64,000 nt of DNA, taken from the NCBI RefSeq assembly GCF_023973825.1, contig NC_090124.1, forward strand, positions 960,501-1,024,500, read 5' to 3'. This DNA comes from Plasmodium brasilianum. Taxonomy: Eukaryota > Apicomplexa > Aconoidasida > Haemosporida > Plasmodiidae. Position 1 is the first letter of the stretch, and the number at the start of each line of letters is the position of its first letter. Under the pieces are notes generated by a model. That model saw only the letters and a program-made list of their open reading frames with translations, did not search any database and was not told the DNA's origin. Position numbers and translations under genes: made by a program. This document shows positions 32,695-43,093 of the stretch, one piece after another.

Positions 32695-35317
32695 GTATTA
32701 GGTCGTGTACTACTGGGTATCTTTCAATATATTTACACATAAATATAACCTATTATCAATTTCTGATTCCCTTAAAAATATGACAAAAGATCCGCAAAAT
32801 TTTACGAAACACAGATTCGTATCTCTTATTTCCTCTTATATTAAATTTTATTTTCTGTTTTTTTTTCTCTTCTTTCTGTTATTATTATTGCTATTACTAT
32901 TGCTATTACTATTGCTATTACTATTGCTATTACTATTGCTATTACTATTGCTATTACTATTGCTATTATTATTGCTATTACTATTGCTATTACTATTGCT
33001 ATTATTATAGCTATTACTATTGCTATTATTATAGCTATTACTATAGCTATTACTATAGCTATTACTATAGCTATTACTATAGCTATTACTATAGCTATTA
33101 CTATAGCTATTACTATAGCTATTACTATAGCTATTACTATAGCTATTACTATAGCTATTACTATAGCTATTACTATAGCTATTACTATAGCTATTACTAT
33201 TTCTTTTCTTTTAATTTTTTTTTTGTTTCATTATCTGTCTGCTTTATATAACTTTATGAGGTATATAAAAATAATCTAAATATAAAACGAACCATGAAAA
33301 ATGTTCACAACGCTTATTTGTTTATTATAGAAATAAAAGGGCAATTATAAATGTATATATATATATATAAATTGTACTTATTTATGTATTTGTATATGTA
33401 TGTGTATATGTATCTATGAATTTATGTATGTATAATTTACGAAGGTATGGGGGTATTTATGTGTTTCTTCACACGTTTTGATCGCCTTTTTACTTCTTTC
33501 CTTTTTTATATCAGATAGAGAAATATAAAAATGACAATAATTATATTATTGTAGTTAAAAATTTTTATCATTTTTGTTCATAAGTAAATATATATTTTAT
33601 GCATCAATGTATTTTCCTTTGGTAGATGACTATTTTAAGAAATATTATATAGTATATAAGCCATAAAATAGATCATTATTATTATTATTATTACATATTT
33701 TCAAACTTTTTGTTTTATTTTGAATATCTACACATATTTAGTAATTTTGCCTTTTAAATGTTTTTGCTATGGCATTCTATTATTACACTCTTTGTTATTT
33801 TATTTTTTTCTTTTAAGATTAAGATATGACGTTCCTTTTGATATTTTTTTATCTTTTTTCTTTTTTCTTCTTTTAATTTCATTTTAATTAAATTTTATGA
33901 TACAATACATATTTTTTTAAAAAAAAAAGTTATAAAAATATTTTAAAATTTTATGAAGTACAAAAGGTACTGCAAAATTATATAATATAATACAATATAG
34001 TTCCATATAATATTATACGTATACATAACTATTTTTTGTAGCATTATAATTATCTCTGCGTAGCAAGTTCCTTGGCAATTGATACTTAGCACTCGCATAA
34101 TGTATTTATAAAAAATTTGGCATTTTGTTTTTCCTCAATAAATTAATATATAAATAATAATAATTTAATAATTTTTTTTTTTTTCTAGTTATTAATGGCA
34201 AAAGTACTACAAATGTATGTTACTACACATGCACACAAAACTATGAAATTATACCATATTTTAAAATAAAATTATGAGAAAGATAGGAACTTGCTATTTT
34301 CGTAACTATATGTTTAAGTTAGTATTTATTATAGTACACTAATTTAAATGAGGACATTACGAATGTTATCTTTTTTTTCTTTTTTTTTTTTCATTTGTAT
34401 ATATTTTTTATTAATAATTTTTTAACAAATACAATTACATTTTTATTTTGTTAATGTAATAAACAATTATTCACTATTGAGCGAAGCTTAAAAAAATTAA
34501 AAAAACGAGTTTATATTTTGTACATTTTATAAGAATTATACATTCTGTACATAATATACTTAAATAATGCAGTTCCCTCACTCCATTATTCCCCTTTAGT
34601 TTTGTGTGTTATAACCACTAATGAAACTTCAGTGAAAATTATCCTCTTAACTTCAATATGTAATCTCTTTAAATAAGAACATAATATACTTAAAAAGAAT
34701 ATTTAAAATAACAAAATGAAATTATTATATAACTAATTATTGAAACAAGGCTGGAAGTGTTTTATTAAAGTAGAAAGCAAAAAGTTTTAAATTAAAAAAA
34801 AAAAAATGTATATTTATTAGGTATATACAATACAAAAGATACCCTAAATAATGTAATTCACATTTTTTTTTTTTGAAAATTTTTTTTATAATTACGAAAA
34901 GGAGAACTATTAACTAAAAATTTAATTAAAAGAAATAGAATAATAATATGTAATAATATTGGCTGGGTGTGTCACAGAAAAACAAGAAATATCAGAATAA
35001 TATGTAATATATGCATATGCAAAAAAAAAAAAAATAATAATAAAATTTTAAGTTAAATAAAAAGGTCTTAAAAAAAGAAAAACTAAAATATTAAAAAATA
35101 AACAAGGGAGTATATATCATATACTACTTAAAAATTCGTGATCAGTGAACATTATGCAAAAGTACGGCTAACGAATTAAGTGCATACAATGGAAATAAAT
35201 AAGGATTATAGTTGTTATAAGGTGATTATCGGAACGTACATATATATATATATATACACATTTGTGCGTATGAAATTCATTTTTTTTTTATTTTCCTTTT
35301 CCACCATTTTTTCCTCA
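32695..35317. promoter_or_regulatory. Intergenic, 5' of the SECp43-like gene and 3' of PL
   Basis: About 2.6 kb. Next to the SECp43-like gene lies a 12-bp minisatellite (32878-33202). The rest is AT-rich with poly(T) and poly(A) runs. This stretch should hold the promoter of the SECp43-like gene and the 3' UTR of PL. No coding exon was found; the plus-strand poly-Leu frame over the minisatellite is an artefact. Confidence 0.55.
32878..33202. repeat. 12-bp minisatellite, two phases, repeating TAGCTA
   Basis: The left third repeats 'gctattactatt'. The right two thirds (about 33005-33198) repeat 'ctattactatag', so each unit join carries the palindrome TAGCTA, 15 times by my count. It lies 0.2-0.5 kb upstream of the ATG of the SECp43-like gene. 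The minus strand reads Asn/Ser in one frame on the left part only, and the right part is full of TAG stops. Confidence 0.85.
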
Positions 35318-37381
35318 TTATTCATTATATGTTTGAGCTATGTTGTATACATATTTTGCAACTTCAGGATTATGGAGAATCTCCATGTGGCCGTTATATT
35401 GGAAATTTTTATATTTTACTGAGTTGTGGAAATTAGAACAGGATGCTAAACTCTCATAGGGAACTGTACCATCTCCTCCACCATAATATACAATCGGCTC
35501 ATCATTCAAATTTTCTCTTTGATAAAACAACAAATAATCAGTATTTTTATTTTTTTGTGTACTATGGACACAATATATAGGTACACCATGATCCATGTCG
35601 AAATGCCTATCAATATATGGTAAATTATTGTAATATTTTTCTTTTAAATCTTCACTTAATAATTCATGCCAATTTGATAAAGTATATACTTTTAATTTTA
35701 TATCTGTTCTATTAAGATAGCACTCTTTATTGTATATTCCACACCTTGTTATTACTGACTGCATAACTTTTTCATTAATTGGTTTATCATTTATATTGAT
35801 TATTATTACCACTTGATCATATTCATAATATTCTCTATATGGGATTAGATCAAATAGACTACCTATCGAATTTCCAATGGCTTTCATCATACCATCTGAT
35901 ACAGAAAAACTAATAAGTTTCGATAGTTTAAAAGATATAAAATCTCTATTACCATGAAGTAATGCTCTAACAGTTTTAACTGTGCCTTTAAATGGGCAAC
36001 TCATATATATTATATTATTTATATACTTTTGCTTCCATTCTTTATTTACTATACGCGATAAAAAAAAATTTATAAACAAGCCACCAAAACTATGACCTAT
36101 TAAATTTACTTTAATTTTATTTCTCTTTTCATACATATGTTCTATATGTTTTTTAAAAGTATCATAATCTTGTTGGTTTAGGGGATATCTCCAATCATAA
36201 GGTGCACCAATAATACTTTCCCCTTCTACATAGCCGTTGGATGTAAATTGAGATGCTAAAATATGGTAATACCTTGTTATAGCTATAGCAGTATTTCTAA
36301 TATAATCTAAGTGTCGAACACCTTTAAGTTTTCCAAATTCTTCTACGCTAATATTTACCCCTGGTTGATTAACGTACAATTTTTTTTCAACATCATAATT
36401 TAATCTTATGGTATCAAGTGTGCAATATATATTTGTGGTTACAGAAAACAATCTTTTTATGCTAAACCATATTCTAAATGGTTCTGAATTTAAAACATTG
36501 CTTCCACAACTCGGAATTAATGCATTCTTATATTGCGCAATTAATGTGCTTCCCCCAACACCAGGAAGTAGATATGTAGTAAGCTTTTTGGACTCACTAT
36601 GCTTGTCTTGATCTATATTCGTCTCCACATGTTTTTCATCAACTTTTTTATTCTCATCTTTGCTTTCCCCATTAAATTTATGCTTTTTACTCTTTTTAAA
36701 AAAACTACTTATTTTTGGATGTTCTTCAACAACATTTTTCTGGACTTCATCCGCTCTTACGGCAGCTGCTTCTTTCCCCTCTGCTTCAGCTTCTTTCCCC
36801 TCTGATTCTACATCTTTTCCCTCTGCTTCTGCTTCTTTCCCCTCTGTTTCTGCTTCTTTCCCCTCTGCTTCAGCTTCTTTTCCCTCTTCTTCTACTTCTT
36901 TTCCCTCTGATTCTACTTCTTTTCCCTCTGATTCTACTTCTTTTCCCTCTGCTTCAGCTTCTTTTCCCTCTGCTTCAGCTTCTTTTCCCTCTGCTTCTAC
37001 TTCTTTTCCCTCTGCTTCTACTTCTTTTCCCTCTGCTTCTGCTTCTTTTACTGCTACGGCTTCTTTCTCTACTACAGCCTCTTTATATGTTACGTCTTCT
37101 TTCTGCACTCCAGCTCCTTCCTCTGGTACGACTTCTTTTTTATCCTGCTCACTGCTACTATCCCCACCTTCTAAATCTTTTATTCCATTTTTAGTTGTAA
37201 AATTCTCGCCATCTTGCAAATTTGGAATTTCACCTTTTATTTTTTCAGAATTAAAAAATGATATTTTATATGGCGCTTTTAAAAAAAGATTAACTATACT
37301 TCCTAAGGATGGTATATATGAACATACTAAAGCAGAAATAAGCAGATTGCACACTATTATTAGAAGCAGTAATTTCGACAT
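35318..37381 (-). CDS. PL: Secreted LCAT-like phospholipase PL
   Basis: Predicted phospholipase related to lecithin:cholesterol acyltransferase. The rodent-parasite orthologue (PbPL) is membrane-lytic, on the sporozoite surface and at the liver-stage vacuole membrane. Single exon, 687 aa. The N-terminus is a clear signal peptide ('MSKLLLLIIVCNLLISALVC'). A Glu/Lys/Gly heptad repeat spans about residues 107-205. The catalytic part begins at 'LLPGVGGSTLIAQ'. 'GAPYDWRYP' and 'LIGHSFGGLFIN' give the lipase G-x-S-x-G with the nucleophile near Ser431. 'GGGDGTVPYES' (Asp near 634) and 'NGHMEI' (His near 664) complete the LCAT triad. Length is near that of PbPL. The ATG at 37381 is chosen because it starts the signal peptide. 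Confidence 0.9.
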   Translation of the reverse strand: MSKLLLLIIVCNLLISALVCSYIPSLGSIVNLFLKAPYKISFFNSEKIKGEIPNLQDGENFTTKNGIKDLEGGDSSSEQDKKEVVPEEGAGVQKEDVTYKEAVVEKEAVAVKEAEAEGKEVEAEGKEVEAEGKEAEAEGKEAEAEGKEVESEGKEVESEGKEVEEEGKEAEAEGKEAETEGKEAEAEGKDVESEGKEAEAEGKEAAAVRADEVQKNVVEEHPKISSFFKKSKKHKFNGESKDENKKVDEKHVETNIDQDKHSESKKLTTYLLPGVGGSTLIAQYKNALIPSCGSNVLNSEPFRIWFSIKRLFSVTTNIYCTLDTIRLNYDVEKKLYVNQPGVNISVEEFGKLKGVRHLDYIRNTAIAITRYYHILASQFTSNGYVEGESIIGAPYDWRYPLNQQDYDTFKKHIEHMYEKRNKIKVNLIGHSFGGLFINFFLSRIVNKEWKQKYINNIIYMSCPFKGTVKTVRALLHGNRDFISFKLSKLISFSVSDGMMKAIGNSIGSLFDLIPYREYYEYDQVVIIININDKPINEKVMQSVITRCGIYNKECYLNRTDIKLKVYTLSNWHELLSEDLKEKYYNNLPYIDRHFDMDHGVPIYCVHSTQKNKNTDYLLFYQRENLNDEPIVYYGGGDGTVPYESLASCSNFHNSVKYKNFQYNGHMEILHNPEVAKYVYNIAQTYNE
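36775..37062 (-). repeat. 21-bp tandem repeat in PL (xExEGKE heptads)
   Basis: Thirteen consecutive 7-residue units of the form (A/V)-E-(A/S/T/E)-E-G-K-(E/D), encoded by imperfect 21-bp repeats, lie between the signal peptide region and the LCAT-like domain. The block is very acidic and probably disordered or helical. Confidence 0.88.
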
Positions 37382-40300
37382 TAGGTAACCTACTCTATAT
37401 AAGCTAATTAATTATGTAGGTTTATATTAAGTAAATTTTTATAAACATGCAAATTTAACAGTAAGTAGTCGATATATATATATAAACTCGTATATTCTGA
37501 GGAGTTATCATTTTTTTTTAAATTATACTTCCCTAGCCCATTTTACTAAAACTTATTATATATAATGTATTAAATAAAAAAAAAAATTTTTAATTATATA
37601 ACTTTAAAAATTAAAAATTTATATTAGAACATGCTAAAATTAAGGTAAATATTTTTTTTATTCCCATAAGTTTATAGAACCTGAGTAACCAAATTAAAAG
37701 GTACACACGAAAATGAATATATATATACCTGTGAAGTACTTTTTCACAAAAAGAAAAAATATTTCCATATACAGGGGCTTAAATATATAATTCAAAATTT
37801 TCTCTGAAGAAGGCACATATTACTCCAATTTCGTTAATTATTTTTTTTTAAATATATCCAATTCCTCTATCTTTTTTTTATTGTTTCGTTAACTTTTTTT
37901 TTTTTTTTAAATATAAGCATTTTATGAATAAAAAATTTACTAAAATATTACTTTTTTTTTTTTTTTTTTTAAGTTATTTTTATAAAATTTATTTTAACAT
38001 TATAAACTTATAATGCTTATGTTTAGTTTTGTGTATATAATTAAAAAAAACAATAAAAACCAAAAATATCACTTTTTGCATGTAATAATCTTATATTTTT
38101 TTAAATAGTGTATTTGAAATTTAATTTCGATCGAAAATTTTTGTTCTTTTAATTCATTGTTTTGAGTTAATATAAAAACATTATCTGCATGTTTATATTT
38201 ATTACGATATTGTATTACACATAAAAAAAAGGAAAAAACAAATAAACAAACAAGCACAGAACAAAACAGTAAACAAAACAAACGAACAATAAACAGAAAA
38301 CAAAAGAACAAAAAAACACAAAAACAACTTATATATTTTTCATTTTTTATATAAAAATATATGTTTTTTTTTAATGTTTGTGTCTCCGAACACACGGTAT
38401 AATTACAACTCTTTTAAATATTTAACATTGATTTTCTCATTTTTAGCAGTTTATATATATAGATATGCATACAGTTAGAGGCAAATGCATGAAAGGAGCA
38501 GAATATACAATCTCATTCATCAAGAAACACATTTATGTAATTTTATTTATAAGTATTTTACATTAATGAAACATATAATTGAGCATGTATAATTATTGTT
38601 ACTTTTCTTTAAAATCATTATGTTGTGTTAATTATGAATTATATATAATTTGTCAAGTTCAATTTTTATATTACCAAAAAAAGCGAAGTGAGACAACAAA
38701 AAAAAAATAAATTGTACTAATACAAAAAATTATTATGTGCCCATGCACCATTTCATAAGAAAAATGCATATTGTTGTTTTTTATGTTTTTTTTTAGTTTC
38801 ATTTTGACCTTTTTAACAAAATCACTTAAATTAATTGTTGATAAGAAAGGACATTTTAAAAAAAAAAAAAAATATCGTGAATATCATTAAATTACATACG
38901 TTATTGAAAATTTACAAAAAAATTTGTCTCCCTATAAATTCAACCCTTTATAAGATTTGCAAGATTTATATACGTAACTTAATGTTTAAGAAATAAATCT
39001 AAAATGGAAAATGCATAAAAAAACAAAAAAGCGCATTTTTTATATATATACTCGAAACTGTATTAAAATATGAAAATAGCAAAAAAGGAAAATCCATAAA
39101 ATGAAAATATATTTAAGTTAAAATATTTCGCAGAAACAAATGAAATGATGATATATATTATTTTATAATAATATATAAAACATAAATTATAGTAATATTT
39201 TAACATAATACATATATTCCTTAACGCTTAAATGCATATATATACATATATATAAATTTATGTATTAATACAAATAAATGGTGTGAGAGGCAGTTATATA
39301 AAAGTTATAAAATTTCCCACATTGTTCAAAATTTACATATATACACAAACATGCTACTATTTTATACTCATATATTATTTATACAAAATTAAAAGAATTT
39401 TTTTTTTTTTAAATTTATTTCTAATTGAATATTTAACGTTTCTTACATCAGATATGCATATATTATTAGATATTCTCACCTCCCCGTATAAATTGAAACA
39501 AGGTGTAAATAATATCATTACATTTTAAACTATTATTTTATGTTTGCTAATATATTTAGTTAAATGGCAAATATTAATTGGATAAATATTCTTTATTGCC
39601 TAATAAAATTTAAATTAATAATTTGAACTTTTATTATTTTTTAAATACACTATATACATAGTATTCATAGAATTTGACAATTATATAAGGACAAAAGAGA
39701 AATGCTTATAATAATACATAAAATTTTTATATAGTAAAGAAAAAAAAACATGTGCTTAAAAGAAAACTCCCCCCCTTTCTTCAATATAATATAACATTTT
39801 ACATTTTTATAAGTTTTTTTTTTTTAAGTTATGTATTTCAAGAATTTCTTTTAAAGCATATAAAACTATAATTAATGACGGAAAACAAAAAAACAAAAAA
39901 ACAAAAAAAATAAAATCAAATCATTTGTCCCTTTATATTTTTTTTCATACACCATATGTCATTTTGTAGAGTAGAAAAATGGTTTCTTTAAACATTTCCG
40001 TTTTCCCATAGTAAATAATTTTTTTTTTTGACCTTTTTCTTATTTTTCCTCATTTTCCTTTAAAAATATTCCTTTATTCTTTATCTTGCTTATACTGTAC
40101 GAATAATGCTGTATATATTAATGTATAGAATATTAGAAAGTTTATTATGTAGTTTATTTTTATTATCGTTGTTCTACTTAAAAATGAAAAAAAAAAAAAA
40201 AAAATGTTGTCAAATAATTTTATTGATACTGACAATCAAAGGAATGATATTAGTTGCCTATTTTTTTAACCTATTTAACTTATGAAAGATCAATATTATC

Positions 40301-41953
40301 TTTTGAGTTTTTCCCCATGTGTTCTTATAAGCCAATAAGACACTTAAAATTTTACTTTTTATTTTATTTATATCTAATGATAAATTTTACAGTTCCTATT
40401 ATCATTATCACCTAATTATTCTTTTCAGTATTTTTTTTTTTTTTTTGTGTCTTATACTTGGACATTACACATAAGATATAAGCAAATCTATAATGAATGC
40501 TCGTATGTATACATATATAATGTGTATTTAATAATCCTATTTCATTTGGGGGCTCATCGATGATGTAGTATTTCCTCTTTAATAATAACGTAAAATGAAT
40601 TTTATTATAATTCCTTATTATAGCAATCTATTTTATTAATGCTTTCACATTTTTCTTCTTACATTTTTCTTTAATCTACTTAATTTTGAAAAGTACACTT
40701 CAATTTAGCATCGTTTGACTTAAGGTTCTTGAAAAGTTAATCACCTTTTATTATTATAATATATCGCCTTTTAGCATTATAATTTTTCACCTTTTAGCAT
40801 TATAATTTTTCACCTTTTAGCATTATAATTTTTCACCTTTTAGCATTATAATTTTTCACCTTTTAGCATTATAATTTTTCACCTTTTAGCATTATAATAT
40901 ATCACCTTTGGACATTAAAATAATGTTTTAATATTATATATATATATCACGTTTTATCATTATGTATATATATCACTTTTAATAATTATATGTACATCAT
41001 GTTTTATAATATATATATAATGTTTTTACATTACGATATATATCTTTTAAACATAATACATAATACGCCTTGTAATTTTGTTTTTTCCAACAAGATATAT
41101 CTTAGGCTTATTACGAATATTGCATTACAAATGTAACATAATTTATATATAAATTATTTATACAAACACAAGCAACATTTTTTTTTTTTTTACGTACTAT
41201 TTTTAATTTTTTATTCTTGCAATATTTGATTTTTTCAAGTTATTACGTAATAATATTAGTTATTTCTCCTTAAAAGAAATAAAATATTTATTCTTATAAA
41301 TTATTATTGCAATAATTTATAAATTAATAAAGAAAAAAATCATGGATTATTAAAATATATTATCTATAATTAATTAGAAAAAGATCATTAAAGAAAGCAA
41401 TTGCAAGAGTAAAATTGAATGTAAATCGAATAGCAGTTGTTATGTTATAAAAATAATAATTCTTAGCAATATATTACTTATTATGTGAATATATACATAT
41501 ATAACGTATATACGCGTGTATACGTATATACGCGTATGCAAGTATATATCTGTATGTAAGTATATATATATATTTGTAAATATAATAAATGGCATTTCGA
41601 AACTTCTCAAAAATTGGGGCGAATTAAACTCTTACATAAATATTTTCTGTATTTTTAAAGCATAATAAGAATAATAATAAAAAATAAAGTAATAAAAAAT
41701 TATTAATTCGATATCTCTTAATTCGGAGGGATAGTATATTTGAACTGACAAGAACATACCGAATATTCCAGAGGGAGCATAGGTATAATCACCCATTATT
41801 TTGTTAGCCGTAATATAAAAACATTATTGTGTAGTAGTACAATAAGTGAAATAACATTTATGGCAATTTAGATTACAGATGTATATGTACATATATGTAT
41901 GAACATGTATGTATGTGTATATATAAATATTATAGATTTCTACTTGAGTAAAT
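37382..41953. promoter_or_regulatory. Long divergent intergenic region, PL and DnaJ genes
   Basis: About 4.6 kb between two genes transcribed away from each other, so both promoters must lie here. It is extremely AT-rich with many A and T homopolymers. A 23-bp tandem array sits at 40767-40908. Short reading frames at 38069-38395 and 39283-39528 are hydrophobic translations of poly(T) DNA, and I do not support them as genes. Confidence 0.5.
40767..40908. repeat. 23-bp tandem repeat array, six copies
   Basis: The unit 'ccttttagcattataattt' plus 'ttca' starts at 40767, 40790, 40813, 40836, 40859 and 40882. The last copy decays into 'atatatcacctttggacatt'. It lies about 1.05 kb upstream of the DnaJ ATG. 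All complete copies appear identical. Confidence 0.9.
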
Positions 41954-43093
41954 ATGATTAAGAGCAGGATTTACTTCACTCTAGTAATTTTAGTCATTTT
42001 AAAATCATTTAAAATAAATAAAAAATGGGAAATATTTATTAATGCATGGTATACACATGAAGAAGTAGATGATGATTATAATCATACAAAGTTGTATGAT
42101 GTGCTAAGTGTTGACAAATATGCAAGTACTGAAGAAATAAAAAAGGCTTATAGAAAATTATCGAAAAAATATCATCCAGATAAAGCAACAGATAAAAATT
42201 CAAATAATCGTTTTAATGAAATTGTAGAAGCTTATGAAATATTAAGTGACGAAGAAAAGAGAAAAGTGTATGACCATCACGGATTACAAGCCGCCAAAAA
42301 TGTAGAAAGAAATAAAATGGATGAAGATCCAACAGATCATTTTAATGTCTATGAAAGTTTTTTTGGTGGTGCTGGTTTTAAAAGAGATGAAATTAAAAAA
42401 GCAGAAAGTTTAACATTATATGTTGAAATGAATTTAGAACAGCTGTACAATGGGGAATTTTTTTCTGTTGTGTATACAAGAGATGTCAACTGCTTAAGAA
42501 TTGATGACTGTATTGTGAAAAAAAAAGAATGTAGTGGTAAAGGGTATAAAACAATTACACAACAAGTTGCCCCAGGTTTTATTATGCAAAATAAAATGAG
42601 AGATGATAACTGTATTGATAGGGGTAAAGCATGGAATGAAAATTGTGCTTATTGTCCAAATGGTATGAAAGAAGAAAAAACTATTGAACTCACCTTAGAA
42701 ATTGAAAAAGGAATGAAAACTAATGATAAGATAGTTTTTGAAAAAAAAGGGAAGCAAGAATTTGGTCAAGAACATGGAGATATAATTTTTATAATTGAAA
42801 CAAAAAAACATAAAATATATGAAAGAAAAAATAATGATTTACATCAATTTTATGAAATATCCTTAAAAGATGCTTTAGTTGGATTTTCTAAACATATTGA
42901 TCATATTAGTGGGGCACCTATTCATATAAACAAGCAAACGGTAACATCTCATAATGAAATTCTTAAAGTACAAAATAAAGGTATGCCTATTAAAAACTCA
43001 AATAAATTTGGAGATCTTTATATAAAATTTTTGGTGCAATTTCCCAAAAATTTGACAGAAGAACAAAAAAAGGTTATTTCAGAATTGCTATAA
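41954..43093 (+). CDS. ER-type DnaJ co-chaperone, ERdj3/Scj1-like
   Basis: Hsp40 co-chaperone of 379 aa in one exon. An N-terminal hydrophobic stretch ('IYFTLVILVILKSF') is a likely ER signal. The J domain covers about residues 46-109, with HPD near residue 74 ('YHPDKA') and 'NEIVEAYEILSDEEKRKVYD'. No long Gly/Phe linker is present. The middle part has six cysteines in an irregular pattern ('CLRIDDC', 'KKKEC', 'CIDRG', 'CAYC') with 'QQVAPGFIMQ', as in DNAJB11/ERdj3 rather than a full four-repeat zinc finger. The C-terminal substrate-binding part has 'HGDIIFIIETKKHKIYERKN' and 'DALVGFSKHIDHISG'. The role is probably with the ER Hsp70 (BiP). The last four residues are not an obvious KDEL-type signal. 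Confidence 0.85.
   Translation: MIKSRIYFTLVILVILKSFKINKKWEIFINAWYTHEEVDDDYNHTKLYDVLSVDKYASTEEIKKAYRKLSKKYHPDKATDKNSNNRFNEIVEAYEILSDEEKRKVYDHHGLQAAKNVERNKMDEDPTDHFNVYESFFGGAGFKRDEIKKAESLTLYVEMNLEQLYNGEFFSVVYTRDVNCLRIDDCIVKKKECSGKGYKTITQQVAPGFIMQNKMRDDNCIDRGKAWNENCAYCPNGMKEEKTIELTLEIEKGMKTNDKIVFEKKGKQEFGQEHGDIIFIIETKKHKIYERKNNDLHQFYEISLKDALVGFSKHIDHISGAPIHINKQTVTSHNEILKVQNKGMPIKNSNKFGDLYIKFLVQFPKNLTEEQKKVISELL

Noticed and set aside
32705..33010. Plus-strand frame ending in a poly-Leu run
   Set aside because: It translates the 12-bp minisatellite and the 5' flank of the SECp43-like gene; there is no domain.
36660..37388. Plus-strand frame with Ser/Phe/Pro repeats
   Set aside because: It is the antisense reading of the PL heptad repeat.
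38069..38395. 108-codon minus-strand frame in the PL-DnaJ gap
   Set aside because: The core is Phe/Cys/Leu strings from poly(A)-rich plus-strand DNA; no motif and no splice partner were found.
39283..39528. 81-codon plus-strand frame in the PL-DnaJ gap
   Set aside because: Phe/Tyr/Ile-rich translation of AT-rich DNA without a proper start context or motif.
40767..40908. CRISPR-like or attachment-site array
   Set aside because: The repeats are directly adjacent without spacers, and this is a eukaryotic nuclear sequence.
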